The notes below the pieces were generated by a model that made no database searches, was not told the origin of the DNA, and saw nothing but the letters and a program-made list of their open reading frames with translations. The position numbers and the translations under genes were made by a program. Shown piece by piece: positions 48,331-58,993 of a DNA stretch of 64,000 nt (its first letter is position 1; each line of letters begins with the position of its first letter). Origin of the DNA: Ophiodon elongatus (lineage: Eukaryota > Chordata > Actinopteri > Perciformes > Hexagrammidae); contig JACSYO010002163.1 in the NCBI GenBank assembly GCA_016806645.1, positions 1,111,001 through 1,175,000 on the forward strand, written 5' to 3'.

Positions 48331-49024
48331 AGTATTCTGTCGTATGGATGTGTGTGTTTGTTACAGCCGGTGTGTGTGTGTGTGTGTCTGAGTCCTCTGG
48401 CTCAACACTGACTCTGACTGATTAAGGGAAAAAGTGTGTCTGTTCAATGTAAATGTGCTGGTTGGGCTCTGACGGGTAGATTGCTGCTTGGTTTCCATGA
48501 GTGCGGTTCAGACCTGAGCGATGTACACTGACAAAGTGGTGATACTCACTCCTAGAACATATAGGTCTGAATTATTCACAATGCATTGGGAAACATTCTC
48601 CGTGTTACCGCAATAGGACAAATTCTTGCATTTTTATTACTGTCTTTTTTTCCCCGCTCAGGACCCTCCTGTCAATCATTCATCCATGGATTTTCTACCT
48701 CCTCATGGTTAATTCAGGTCTTCTGGAGAGGTTGCATATGAAAAGAAATGCCTCCAGTGGCGGCAAATTTCTGCTGTTTGTATTTGATGTCAAACTTCTG
48801 GAGCAGCGGTGGATCCGCAGATAGAGCTGGCTGTCTTCTGCTACGATCCCCAGTAGTGGCCTTGACCTTGGGCAACGCAAATTACTCCTGACAGTCAGTA
48901 CCTTGTATGGTAGCTCTCTGTGTGTGTGTGTGTGTGTGTGTGTGCGATGTAAACCTGTAAAGCGGCGTGGATAAATGAAATAAATACCCTTCAGCATTAA
49001 AAGATTATATCCAGCGGTTGTGTT
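48331..49024. other. Unassigned non-coding DNA with (GT)n
   Basis: GT tracts lie at about 48370-48386 and 48917-48943. No gene supported. Confidence 0.5.
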
Positions 49025-49460
49025 AGGCTTTCTCATTTTGACGGACAGTGTTGCAAAAATTCCTTCATAATCTATTATGAGCCGTGATTTTTTTTTTTTT
49101 ACTATAATAAGACAAAGGCTAAAGGCGTATTTAACAGTGGAGCCGTTATGTTTTTTTTTTGTTTTTTTTTTTACATCAAAGCTTCTATTGAGGTTTTTCA
49201 ATGAAGTTTTGGACTGAGGACTGAGACGGCGGCAGTACTGTATATGTATAGTTTCTGTTTTTGTTAAAAAAGTAATATACTGAACAAGATTATAGATTGT
49301 TTATTTATGAGGGTAAATATGAACAGAGACACGAAGCAAATGCATGATTTTCTTTCCATGTTTGCCTCGGACAGACGACCTCTCATGGCTGTTTAAATTT
49401 AGTTCTGAAGGTTGAACCCGCGCTCTGCTGCCACACTGGAGACTGGACCAGAGTCCTGCG
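49025..49460 (+). mobile_element. Dispersed repeat family D, copy 3
   Basis: CATTTTGACGGACAGTGTTG, AAAAATTCCTTCATAATC, AAAGGCGTATTTAACAG, CAGACGACCTCTCATGG, TTAGTTCTGAAGG and ACACTGGAGACTGGACC share order with copy 2. Two T-rich runs interrupt it (49088-49100 and 49150-49172). Confidence 0.65.
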
Positions 49461-50408
49461 CTCCTTCTGCACCAAGATTTTTCCGTCGTTGTTAAGAAAA
49501 ATTTGGCCTCAGATTTTATCATGCGCGCTATTCTTTTTTTCACAGTTGAATTTAATGCAGTCGGGATGCAGCTCGACTCTTCTTCTGAAGACCCCGTTTC
49601 CTTCAGATAAAGCTGGATTGTTCCATTTGAAGGGTGAGTGCGGGTGGTATTTCTGGTATTTCTGGTATTTTGGTATTTCTGGTATCCCAGGGCACCAAAT
49701 ACCGACGCTTTGTCACGCACCTTGGCGTCCGATGATACCGACGTACGAGACACACTTAAACATCTGTATGAGACGAGCCGGGCTTTTAAGTAACTACAAC
49801 GTGAACCCATCCACGTCTTTATTAGACGCTCAGGGGAAATGCTTCGGGAGTGTGATGTAGTAGTATAATGCAGGCATGCAAACTCATCAGGGGTTAATAA
49901 CTTGCGTACACCCAAACAATGATCTTTTCCTTAACCCAACTTAGTTCACCATCTTTTTTTATTTTCCTGTGAAGATTGAAGTTCATTTTAAAAACACTGT
50001 ATTCATGTAATGAGCAGAAGTTGACACGTGTTTCTGGGCTTTCGTAGAAAACGCAAGAAAAATTAGAAGTTTTTGAACTTTGCGTAAGATATCATACGAT
50101 ATATATTGTATGAGGACACGTTGCTGTGATGAAAGAAAATAAACCATCCCTTGAAAATATTACAACATGCTGCTGTCAGGTGTGCGTGTGTTTACAGGGG
50201 GTCGGACGTGTGCTGGTTCTCGATTTTCTTTGAGAGCCAGAATATGTCTGGACTATCGACGAGCTCTTTACACCTCGGATTGCTCTGCCCGAGGAAATTG
50301 GGGAGACAATTGGGGATGAGAGAGAGTCAGAGGTGAGTTTCAGAACTTCTTTCCCGGCTGGATTCCATTCTGGGGGTGAAAGTGAAAGTTTGTCCATCGC
50401 GAGCTCAG
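49461..50408. other. Unassigned DNA with a 9-bp tandem
   Basis: GGTATTTCT units repeat with small deletions at 49648-49685. A 204-codon antisense open frame spans 49301-49915, but it crosses repeat D and the tandem and has no domain, so it is not called. Confidence 0.45.
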
Positions 50409-50587
50409 CGTTGGCTCTCGTGACACAGACACGAGCCCCGAAGGAATTAACTCTTTATTCTTAGTTTCACGCATTCCTTACATTGGCACAATCATTGCAT
50501 TTCGATATACAGACAAATCAAAAGTTGATTCGAGGTAATATGCGGAGCCCGCGCTGGCTCCCCTAAGCCCCGACGGCGAGAGCCAAC
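50409..50587. mobile_element. Candidate short TIR element
   Basis: GTTGGCTCTCG (50410-50420) and CGAGAGCCAAC (50577-50587) form a perfect 11-bp inverted repeat about 180 bp apart. CTCAG stands just outside each end (50404-50408 and 50587-50591, the latter overlapping the last base), a possible 5-bp target duplication. No coding content and no second copy are seen, so it is a candidate only. Confidence 0.4.
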
Positions 50588-52904
50588 TCAGTTTGGGCAT
50601 CAGTACACAAAGCGTGACATTTTACAGGGTTGGAATGGAAGCAGGAGCTGCTGTCTTAGTCTCTTTGTGTGCTGGAGGGGGGCCAAGAACACATCTATAA
50701 CCCCCCTGTGCCACTGACTGCCTGCCTGAACAGAGGGGCTGCCAAAGTCAGTGTTTGGCACACCGAGGATAAACTCCACCACAGTCGGAGCCTAAACCCC
50801 CAGAGGAAGATTCCAGATACCTAATGGGGATTAACTACGAAGGCAGGTTGTGGGAAATGTATGAATAATTGAACTCAGGGAAGTCAGTAAACACGTGTGC
50901 GACGAGGGAAATGTCAAAACAAAAGCCTCCGAGTTGACTCATGCGGAGGAAGTGCATACGAGGGAAATGTGGATTGTGCATTTGAATATGCAGTTGTGTT
51001 TATTGTGCAGACCGCCGGGGTGGCCGGCCTTGAGGTGGCCGTCAGCAGCAGAAGTATCACGGTAACAGCAGTGAGCACGACGAGAGGAGGGAAATGAATT
51101 GTCACCTTTCCCTCAACGTTTCTATCAGTAAGCTGTGCTCATTAGATCAGAGCCAACAGAGAGCCCTTCAGTTGCGTCTTTCACAGAGGAAGGTAATCAA
51201 TGCTGTAAGACTCAAATACCTACAGACCAGATCAGGTTGAGAACGACATTATCTGCTGAGGGCACACACACACAGATTAATTTACCCGTTGAGTGTGTAC
51301 TCATATGTACGTATGTTAATTCAAAATGATAAATAAAATAGTGACAAGTCACCCGGGCCTGAAGCAGAAGTTGATGAATCAGTGCATCTAGAAATAATTT
51401 ATGTCTATTTAAATCTAAATCTATTTATGTACAAAGCAAGAATGAAACTTTGCAAATTAAAATCATGATCTACAATTAGTTATTTAGTCTTTTATTCATT
51501 TCTTGAAATGAGCACACAAAATAACTGCCAATGGGCTCATTTTTGTCACAATTTCTGCATTAATTGACCCTTGGCGAAGCCCCGCCCCATGCCACGTCTC
51601 CATGGAGCCCACACTGTCACTAACTACACTCCCTGAAGATATATTATGAAATTTGTGGAAAAACGAAAAGACGATTTCAGAGAGAAGCAGACAGAAGGGA
51701 CAATATGTGTTTCTAGGATGAATCCAGGATGTCAAACTGACTCAGCGGTGAACACAGGTTAAAAAGATAATCTACTGTTTCACTAAAACAGTATGTTATA
51801 ATATTTCCGGTAACATTTTACAGGATGCAAACACTGAACATAAAGCCTGAAAAAGTATCCCATGATGCAATGCGGTAGTGACAACGTTCATCACAGACAG
51901 TGGTCCGATCTGTAACGTCACTAACACTTCAGTGCAAGTAAAAGATTTCACTTTGCTGGGCGTGAAATATTTAAAAAAACAATTGTTAAGACTTGATGAT
52001 TCTCAAAGAGTTTGACACAGGTTACCGTGGTTACGCGTCTCCCACCAGCCAGGAGGGTTCTCAGAATATGCAATAATTCCCTTCAAACTAGTGCGTTAGT
52101 TACTTTATTATGTCTTGTTTTAATATACAAAAACTCGTCACACATCACTCTACAATTCTTGAAAGGGAAGTGGAATTATCTCACCCCATTAGCTGAGGTA
52201 TTTATTGTTTTATTACAACATCATGTTGGTTGTCAAAACTGTATTAAAACCCACAGAATTGTGTTTTGACTTCTCGTGGAGATCCAAAAGCTCAAAAAGA
52301 AACATGCAAAAGTGCAGGATTTTAGGCGCAAATTATGCAAAAGTCATCAAGACGCTCTGGTTTTGAATGTTTCACTCCGCATAGAGCTTCAGTGAAGAGG
52401 AGATTATCCAAAATATATATGAGAATAAGTCTGAGAGACAGTGAGGAATAAGCTTCAAAATATTTTTTGGGAAATTCGCTTTTTTTTGTGCCAAGAGTTA
52501 GACGGATACCTCCCTCATACCTGTACCACCAACAACAGGTATGCTGAGCTATGCTAATCAGATGCTGGCTGTAACTTGGTATTGAGATCAGTATTTATAA
52601 GGCGTCGTCTCACTACTGGTGATGAGTTTCTACCATAAAATATGGGCGGGTGTCTCCCTCAGAACCACCGTTAAATAGATCTACTTACTCAACTAATCCT
52701 CCAAGTTTAGTCGCTGACACTTTACTAGTTGTTTCTCAAGGCGCCGCGCGGCACAGAGAGGATTTAGAATTTTTAATGTCAGTGTAGTGTCTTCAGATAA
52801 TTACAGCGAGCAGTTGACCATAAAATTCAACCCACCTTGTTATTCAGTGACATTTGAATTATTGGAGCCGCTCGCAGACTCCTCGTTTGAAAAGGCCAGC
52901 CTCC

Positions 52905-52910
<6 letters not shown>
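50588..52910. other. Unassigned non-coding DNA
   Basis: About 2.3 kb with no supported gene or recognised repeat. Confidence 0.5.
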
Positions 52911-52951
<41 letters not shown>

Positions 52952-52968
52952 GTGTGTATGTGTGTGTT
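52911..52968. repeat. (GT)n microsatellite
   Basis: About 28 GT units with C/A interruptions near the end. Confidence 0.9.
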
Positions 52969-53146
52969 TTCTTGAATTTCTATTCTTGTGATAGTTGGTG
53001 TGGGTGTTAGGAGTGGGGACAGTTTTTTACAAGGTGAGGTCATTTCACCCATTCAGGATTTTATCAAGGGGCCAGTTTACGGTCAGAGACTTAATTGAGT
53101 CAAAGGTGATTCTAAATGGCTGCTGTTATAGAGCATAAACAAGTCT

Positions 53147-53148
<2 letters not shown>

Positions 53149-53200
<52 letters not shown>
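53149..53200. repeat. (GT)n microsatellite
   Basis: About 25 GT units directly in front of repeat A copy 8. Confidence 0.95.
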
Positions 53201-53202
<2 letters not shown>

Positions 53203-53740
53203 CATAGGCTATATATAAGAAGTGAACCCATTGGTTTGTGGACTACGGTTTTGAAGCCTCAAGTTTGGCATTTCGGCCGTTGCCATCTTGTTTTTTTAGC
53301 ACCCAGAAGTGGCTCGAAAGGGTGGAGCTGGACGACTCCCAGACCGGACAACGCTCGGACATCGCCATCTTGGATTACGGTCGTCGCCATGTTGTTTTTT
53401 TCGCAGCAAATGAACAGGAAGTGACCATATCTGGACTGAGGAGGAGTGACATTGAGACGCCGTATACGGATCTGGTAGAGACCTGTCAATCACCTTGTAA
53501 CCCCGCCCTAAAGCATCCCCTGCTTTATGGTCTATTTGACTCTAAATGGACCATAATTTACTAAATAAACATTGTGCTGTATTGAAGAAGACTTGAAGCT
53601 AGAGATTGAGACCATAAACTCATGTTTACAATGTTTACTGAGGGAATAAATCAAGAGAGAAGTAGAATCATTTTCTCATAGACTTCTATACAACCAGAGG
53701 AGTCGCCCCCTGGTGGTCATTAGAGAGAATGCAGGTTTTC
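53203..53740 (+). mobile_element. Interspersed repeat family A, copy 8
   Basis: TATATATAAGAAGTGAACCC (TATA part kept, CRE deleted), TTTTGAAGCCTCAAGTTTGG, GTTGCCATCTTG, GTCGTCGCCATG, GACCATATCTGGACTGAGG, ACCTGTCAATCACCTTGTAA and AGTCGCCCCCTGGTGG. A small internal deletion removes the CATGACGTCA box seen in other copies. Confidence 0.85.
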
Positions 53741-54301
53741 CGCATGTTGCCGCCTTGTGTCTTTGTGTCTAAATACCATATCAGTAGACATTTTTAAACA
53801 GGCGTTTGGTTGATTTTACTCAGCGTTAAATGGTTATGTGCAGAAGTATTAATGTTTCATATTGTGCACATGTACATACCCATAATGAGATAACCATATG
53901 TGCTGCAGTGTGTGTGAGCGGTGAGCCCGGACCCTATTGATATTCCGGTGTGGACTGTACGCATCGCTGGGACAGGATCCCTGTTGACTCAATTAAAGCT
54001 GCATATTGTTCTGCAAAGCACTGAATAATGTGGGGACAGAGACTTTGACACGGTCTGAGACTGAATATAAATGACCAAGTACGAGGCACAAATTATTCTC
54101 CTCCCGGTCATGAGCTTCAGTATCGATGGCTGTGTCAAGTGTTTCAGGCTTGATTGACATTTTTCAGTAGAGCACTGAAAAAGTCAAACTGGATGAGCTC
54201 CTGTACGTCCATCAGAATAATATTAACCCAGCAAAGAACAAGCACACACCACCTTCCAGAAGGAATTACATAAATGTGACTTTAAGAGGGTCGTGGCCAG
54301 A
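53741..54301. other. Unassigned non-coding DNA
   Basis: No gene or repeat family recognised. Confidence 0.5.
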
Positions 54302-54380
54302 CCATAGACTGTATATAAGAAGTGGACGTAGTCATGTTGACGTCACCCGTTGGTTTGTGGACTGATGTTTTGAATAAACA
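54302..54380 (+). mobile_element. Interspersed repeat family A, copy 9a (5' end)
   Basis: CCATAGACTGTATATAAGAAG, CRE TGACGTCA at 54338-54345, then GTTGGTTTGTGGACTGATG. It stops after TTTTGAA and gives way to family G. Confidence 0.8.
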
Positions 54381-54384
54381 TGAA

Positions 54385-54565
54385 AATTCAAAATACTCGC
54401 CTGCGGATATTCCGCATTAAAGCTCTTCATACTGGCAGCGCTGAGAATTTGCGACAGTTGCAACACTTTTTCAATAGAAGGTTTTATTAGATTTGTGCAG
54501 GAAGAGGACCAACTACCAGGATCCTATTGACCCGGAGCAGAAATACAGTTTGTCGTCTTGGTTCA
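54385..54565 (-). mobile_element. Dispersed repeat family G, copy 2
   Basis: Reverse-strand match to 6066-6260: AATTTGCGACAGTTGCAACAC and GACCAACTACCAGGATCC. It lies between two oppositely oriented A fragments. Confidence 0.6.
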
Positions 54566-54639
54566 CACTATGGAGCTTTTGTGTTGTTATACCCAGGCGA
54601 CAACCTCTGGTTCTGTAAAGTGAAGTCAATGTTTCATAT

Positions 54640-54884
54640 GTTAAACCTGCATATGGTCAAACAGACCATAAAGCAGGGTATGCTTTAGGGCAGGGCTACA
54701 AGGTGATTGACAGGTCTCTATCAGAGACGTATACGGTGTCACTACGTCACTCCTCCTCAGTCCAGATATGGTCACTTCCTGGTCTCTGGTTACGAAGAAA
54801 ACAACATGGCGATGGCGAAATCCCCGACCTCGAGGCCTCAAAACCGTCCACAAACCATTGACTGACGTCACCATGACTACGGAG
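54640..54884 (-). mobile_element. Interspersed repeat family A, copy 9b (inverted)
   Basis: CAGACCATAAAGCAGGGTATGC, ACAAGGTGATTGACAGG, TCAGTCCAGATATGGTCAC, ACATGGCGATGGCG and CRE TGACGTCA at 54863-54870. With 9a it forms an inverted pair flanking repeat G. Confidence 0.8.
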
Positions 54885-56021
54885 CCTCTGTGTTTTTGTA
54901 CACTACAGTGTACGTTTTTGAATATTTCCATTCTGCACAACGTGATTGGTTGATGCCTTTAAACTGAGCGTTTTAGCTCCAGAGATGTTCCTGCTCCTCT
55001 TCAGTGCAGACAGTGATCGCTCTGAGAGCTTTTCCACTGAAACCAAGTTGTTTTGCTTTGCTTTCATGAGTAAACTTAAACCTAGAGACGGTTACCAGAC
55101 TCAGCGAAAAGAATGCAAACAGAAAATATTAAAGGCCGAGATACACTACTGCTCAGAGGAGATACAGCTAATTAAAAAATATGTTCAAGTTTGGTGAGAC
55201 TCATGCCCTCCATTAATATGTTTCATGACTGTTTTATTACTGTACGTATGTATTTGAAAGGTGCTTCTAGAATCAGAGATCCACTGGACCCAAGAGGTCT
55301 GTAACTCGGCGCAGGAGGCTGGACATCCTTAAAGTTTAGATCAATGATGTCTGATGTTGATTAAATGATGTGGACGGCTGAATCCATCAAAGATCCAACA
55401 AAAACGACTTTTGTTTGCTCCAAAGGTAGCTAATAACGTTAGCTAGCTTAACACGTTAACACAACAATTATTATTATTAATTTATGAACCACTTGGTGCG
55501 AGCAATATCCCGCTGCGCTTTTAAACAAGTTTTTACATTTAGCTTCTCCACTTCGACGGCCTTCTTTGTTCACGACATTTTATTTCGTGAATGAAGCTCT
55601 TAAAGACACATTGTAGTCCGACTTCTCTCCGATGATGCTGAACGATTGGTCATCTCTTAATGATATATATTTAAAAAATAAAAACATATTGACATGCCCG
55701 GGGGAAAGCTTGACAGGCCTAGCAACAGTAACCAAAGGTGGGGGAGGGGCTTAGTTAGGGGTCCATTCTTAGCTCCGCCCCCCCCTGCTGGGACATCTTT
55801 GTGGATAATTCAGTGCAGTTGACTTTGATGTGGGTAAATATCATATTGGTGCACAGTGTGTGAATAAGCTTCTCCGTGTTTAGAGGGCTGTTTATTTATT
55901 TTGAGTGAGGACAGAAAGGGGTTTATGATTTATTTTTTATTTATTATTTATTTCTCATCACCCACTTTCTGCGCATCGTGGTTTTCCCATTAATGCAGTT
56001 TTGGTTCACAATCCGCCCTGC

Positions 56022-56023
<2 letters not shown>
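54885..56023. other. Region upstream of the Kv4 gene
   Basis: No gene supported. An 83-codon frame (54946-55197) lacks domains. A TAACGTTAGCTAGC motif near 55434 recalls family E. This stretch is the immediate upstream flank of the putative promoter. Confidence 0.45.
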
Positions 56024-56066
<43 letters not shown>

Positions 56067-56189
56067 GAGGGAGAGAGAGAGAGAGAGAGGGAGAGAGAGA
56101 GAGAGGCAGGGAGGGAGGGAGGGAGAGAGAGGGAGGGAGAGGGAGGGAGAGAGAGCGGGTGAGAGAGAGAGTGAGAGTGAGAGAGAGCG
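56024..56189. repeat. (GA)n / GGGA polypurine tract
   Basis: About 165 bp of almost pure purine on the + strand (GAGAGA with GGGA and GGCAGGGAGGGA interruptions). Such tracts can adopt triplex (H-DNA) structure. It lies 1.1-1.3 kb before the Kv4 start codon. Confidence 0.95.
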
Positions 56190-56385
56190 CTCCTCCTCCG
56201 TCTCTTCTCAACACTCATCCCGAACAAGCCGCCGTGAGACGGTCTGCACGGCGGAGTCCTCTCGTCGTCTCTAGAATGGAAACGGAATTAAACCAGCTGC
56301 GGTCCGTCCGTCTCCGGTACTTTTCCTCTTCCGCCTCAGCAGCAGCGTTTCTCCTCTCTGCTCAATAACTTCTTATTTTTCTTTC

Positions 56386-56429
<44 letters not shown>

Positions 56430-56558
56430 TTTTCTTCTTCTCCCTCTCCAGGTCACGCTTTCAGGAAAAACCAAACCATCCAACTTGTTACTAAACTGCT
56501 CTGAAAGAAGGTCGCGTTTTTTGGGGGGAGAGGGTTTTGGATGGAATATTTTGAATCG
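56190..56558 (+). promoter_or_regulatory. Candidate Kv4 promoter-proximal region and non-coding first exon
   Basis: After the GA tract the sequence is moderately CpG-rich (AAGCCGCCGTGAGACGG, GCGGTCCGTCCGTCTCCGG). A strong 5' splice-site match TCG|GTGAGT occurs at 56558/56559, and a matching 3' splice site lies at 57226-57227. This would define a leader intron of 669 bp. An ATG in good context (AGAATGG, 56276) opens a 30-codon frame ending at 56368, and a second ATG is at 56541. The transcription start cannot be placed from sequence; no TATA box is obvious. Inference only. Confidence 0.4.
56388..56424. repeat. (AT)n microsatellite
   Basis: About 18 AT units, inside the candidate leader exon. 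Confidence 0.95.
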
Positions 56559-57227
56559 GTGAGTTTTAATCGAAGATGCAGCTGTTTTTAGTCTTTTTTT
56601 TTTTTTTAACATTGTGTCGCTTTTTGCTTTTTCCGTGTTGAGGTTCAGCAGCTAATATAATTGTAAAAAAAAAAAAATATTCGGGTTGCATTCAACTCAA
56701 TTTAATCGTGAATAATCTTCAAGTCCTTCCACATTCTGATAAATAAAAGCTGCATCTTGTGCTTCGTAGTTGGAACTCAACAGGTTTTGAACGTCTCGCT
56801 CGTGTCTCTCCCTGAAGGAGAACACAACCTTGTAAATGAGCCTGTTTGTATAAGAGGTTAACTAAAAAATAAAAACAACCGATGTAGAGAATGTCCTGAT
56901 GCAGTTTATTAACCTGTGAGAAGCAGTGAGCTGTGGTCCTCAGCTGTAACCTGAGAAAGATAAAGTCCTTATGGGGAAGATGATGCTTTGTGGATAGCTT
57001 GCCCGTTATCAAATTAAAGCGTTCTATATCAGATATAAATGTAATTTATACTGTGCTCTGTGAGGGTGCACAGTTAAGTGAGATTAGATTTCCTTTAAAG
57101 AGACTTTTTTTGCTGTCTCAGCTAGACTTCCATTCAGGATATGAGTTGTCTTATTTACCTCGTTGTTACACTCTCTGCCACATCTGGACCACTCCTGACC
57201 TTGACACAAACTCCTCCCCCTTTTTAG
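56559..57227 (+). other. Candidate leader intron of the Kv4 gene
   Basis: It begins GTGAGT and ends CCTCCCCCTTTTTAG, a long pyrimidine tract followed by AG. A branch-point-like CTGAC sits about 30 bp upstream (57195-57199). No other feature is seen apart from T- and A-runs near 56595 and 56666. The acceptor half is convincing; pairing with the 56558 donor is inferred. Confidence 0.45.
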
Positions 57228-57304
57228 ATGGTGAATGAGCTGAAGTCAAGCTGGTTGTGAAGGTGCTGGACTTGTCCCCCCAGAAGCCCCCAGCCGGATT
57301 CAGC
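57228..57304 (+). promoter_or_regulatory. 5' leader segment with an upstream ORF
   Basis: Starting directly after the splice acceptor, ATGGTGAATGAGC opens a frame of ten codons that ends at TGA 57258-57260. It is out of frame with the channel ORF. An in-frame stop for the channel frame (TGA 57236-57238) shows that the ATG at 57305 is the first possible AUG of that frame. If exon 56558 is joined here, the frame from ATG 56541 continues exactly into this uORF, making 16 codons. Confidence 0.5.
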
Positions 57305-58407
57305 ATGGCAGCGGGAGTAGCAGCGTGGCTTCCCTTCGCCCGGGCGGCGGCCATCGGCTGGATGCCCGTGGCCAACCTGCCCATGCCGGTGGCGCCCGGC
57401 GAGAAGAACAAGCGCCAGGACGAGATGATCATCCTCAACGTCAGCGGACGGCGCTTCGAGACCTGGAGGAACACGCTGGACCGCTACCCGGACACCCTGC
57501 TGGGGAGCTCGGAGAAGGAGTTCTTCTACAACGAGGAGACAAAAGAGTACTTCTTCGACCGGGACCCCGACGTCTTCCGCAGCGTGCTCAACTTCTACCG
57601 CACGGGGAAGCTCCACTACCCTCGCTACGAGTGCATCTCCTCCTACGAAGAGGAGCTGGCGTTCTTCGGCATCATCTCGGAGATCATCGGCGACTGCTGC
57701 TACGAAGAGTTCAAGGACAGGAAGAGGGAGAACGCCGAGCGCCTGATGGACGACCAGGAGGACAAGAAGGACGCCAAGCTCCCCAACATGACCTGCCGGG
57801 AGACCATGTGGCGGGCTTTCGAGAACCCCCACACGTCCACCATGGCCCTCGTCTTCTACTACGTCACGGGCTTCTTCATCGCGGTCTCCGTCATCACCAA
57901 CGTGGTGGAGACGGTGCCCTGTGGCACGTCGCCCAACCAGAAGGAGGTGCCGTGCGGCGAGCGCTACACCGTGGCCTTCTTCTGCATGGACACGGCCTGC
58001 GTCATGATCTTCACCGTGGAGTACCTGATGCGCTTGTTCGCCGCGCCCAGCCGCTACCGCTTCATGCGGTCCGTCATGAGCATCATCGACGTGGTGGCCA
58101 TCCTGCCGTACTACATCGGCCTGGTGATGACCGACAACGAGGACGTGAGCGGCGCCTTCGTGACGCTGCGTGTCTTCCGCGTCTTCCGCATCTTCAAGTT
58201 CTCCCGCCACTCGCAGGGCCTGCGCATCCTGGGCTACACGCTGAAGAGCTGCGCCTCGGAGCTGGGCTTCCTGCTCTTCTCCCTCACTATGGCCATAATT
58301 ATCTTTGCCACCGTCATGTTCTACGCGGAGAAGGGCTCGAGCTCCAGCAAATTCACCAGCATCCCGGCCTCCTTCTGGTACACCATCGTTACTATGACAA
58401 CGCTCGG
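57305..58407 (+). CDS. kcnd1: Kv4 (Shal) voltage-gated K+ channel, first coding exon (probably kcnd1; kcnd3 possible)
   Basis: Pore-forming alpha subunit of A-type K+ channels in the plasma membrane. Visible: hydrophobic N-terminus MAAGVAAWLPFARAAAIGWM, the KChIP-binding and inactivation segment; T1 tetramerisation domain (about 41-140) with the Kv4 zinc site H104, C110, C131, C132; S1 (184-204), S2 (224-244), S3 (257-276); S4 (288-308) with LRVFRVFRIFKFSR; S5 (320-340); pore helix to TMTTLG. The exon ends GG|GTAAGA within the selectivity-filter glycine, a junction known for kcnd genes, so YGD, S6 and the C-terminus lie beyond the window. Start: AGCATGG context, in-frame stop upstream. Paralogue: LDRYPDTLLGSSEKEFFY and CMDTACV favour Kv4.1; NKRQDE, ERLMDD and TNVVETVPCG favour Kv4.3; the TDNEDVSG and ILPYY residues argue against a typical Kv4.3. 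GC-rich third positions contrast with AT-rich flanks. Family certain; paralogue about 60:40. Confidence 0.95.
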
Positions 58408-58450
58408 GTAAGAGCAGAGCAGACACCTCTTTTTATGTGGTCGCTGCGCG

Positions 58451-58452
<2 letters not shown>

Positions 58453-58527
<75 letters not shown>
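58453..58527. repeat. (TG)n microsatellite next to the splice donor
   Basis: 75 bases of TG repeat starting 46 bases after the exon end. In the sense transcript this is a (UG)n run of about 37 units. Confidence 0.98.
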
Positions 58528-58530
<3 letters not shown>

Positions 58531-58993
58531 TACATGTGCTTTTGCAGTTGGGTTTCATGTGCGAGTAAATGTTGGATTATGATCCGTGTCCGACTGCGTG
58601 ATCTCCGGAAAAACCTACAACTGCATCAGAAGTCAACTTTCCAAGACAAACTTGGTGCATCACAATAATAGACGACAGAGAAATTGCACGTTTTAGTAGC
58701 CTGTGTGTTTTTTTTTTTCTTTTACATTTTTTTTATTGACTGACGGTATTCTTCTTTGGGGGGAAGAGTGGCCATCTCCCAGTAACGGCCGTGCAGACGC
58801 ATGCCCTTTACACATCACCGATAATAGAGAGAGACAGACGGATGGGATCGTAGAGGAAAAGGGAAGAGTTGAAAGCTTCTGAGTGAAACAAAAACACTGG
58901 ATAGGAAATAGAGAGACGGAGATTACAAACATGCCCTGTGGTTAGCCGTTCAGGATGAGTTGAAACGGTGACTTTGCATTCTGTTTTGAGAGC

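Noticed and set aside
49301..49915. 204-codon antisense frame
   Set aside because: Crosses repeat D and a 9-bp tandem, has no domain, and no splice or start context supports it.
1..56000. Conserved non-coding enhancers upstream of the Kv4 gene
   Set aside because: Low-repeat stretches (for example 28400-29200 and 41011-42002) could hold some, but conservation cannot be judged from one sequence.
57224..58426. 400-codon antisense open frame
   Set aside because: Exact shadow of the Kv4 exon, explained by GC-ending codons; the translation lacks domains and is low-complexity.
57325..58668. 447-codon sense frame, +1 or +2 relative to Kv4
   Set aside because: Overlaps the Kv4 exon out of frame and runs on into the TG microsatellite; no recognisable protein.
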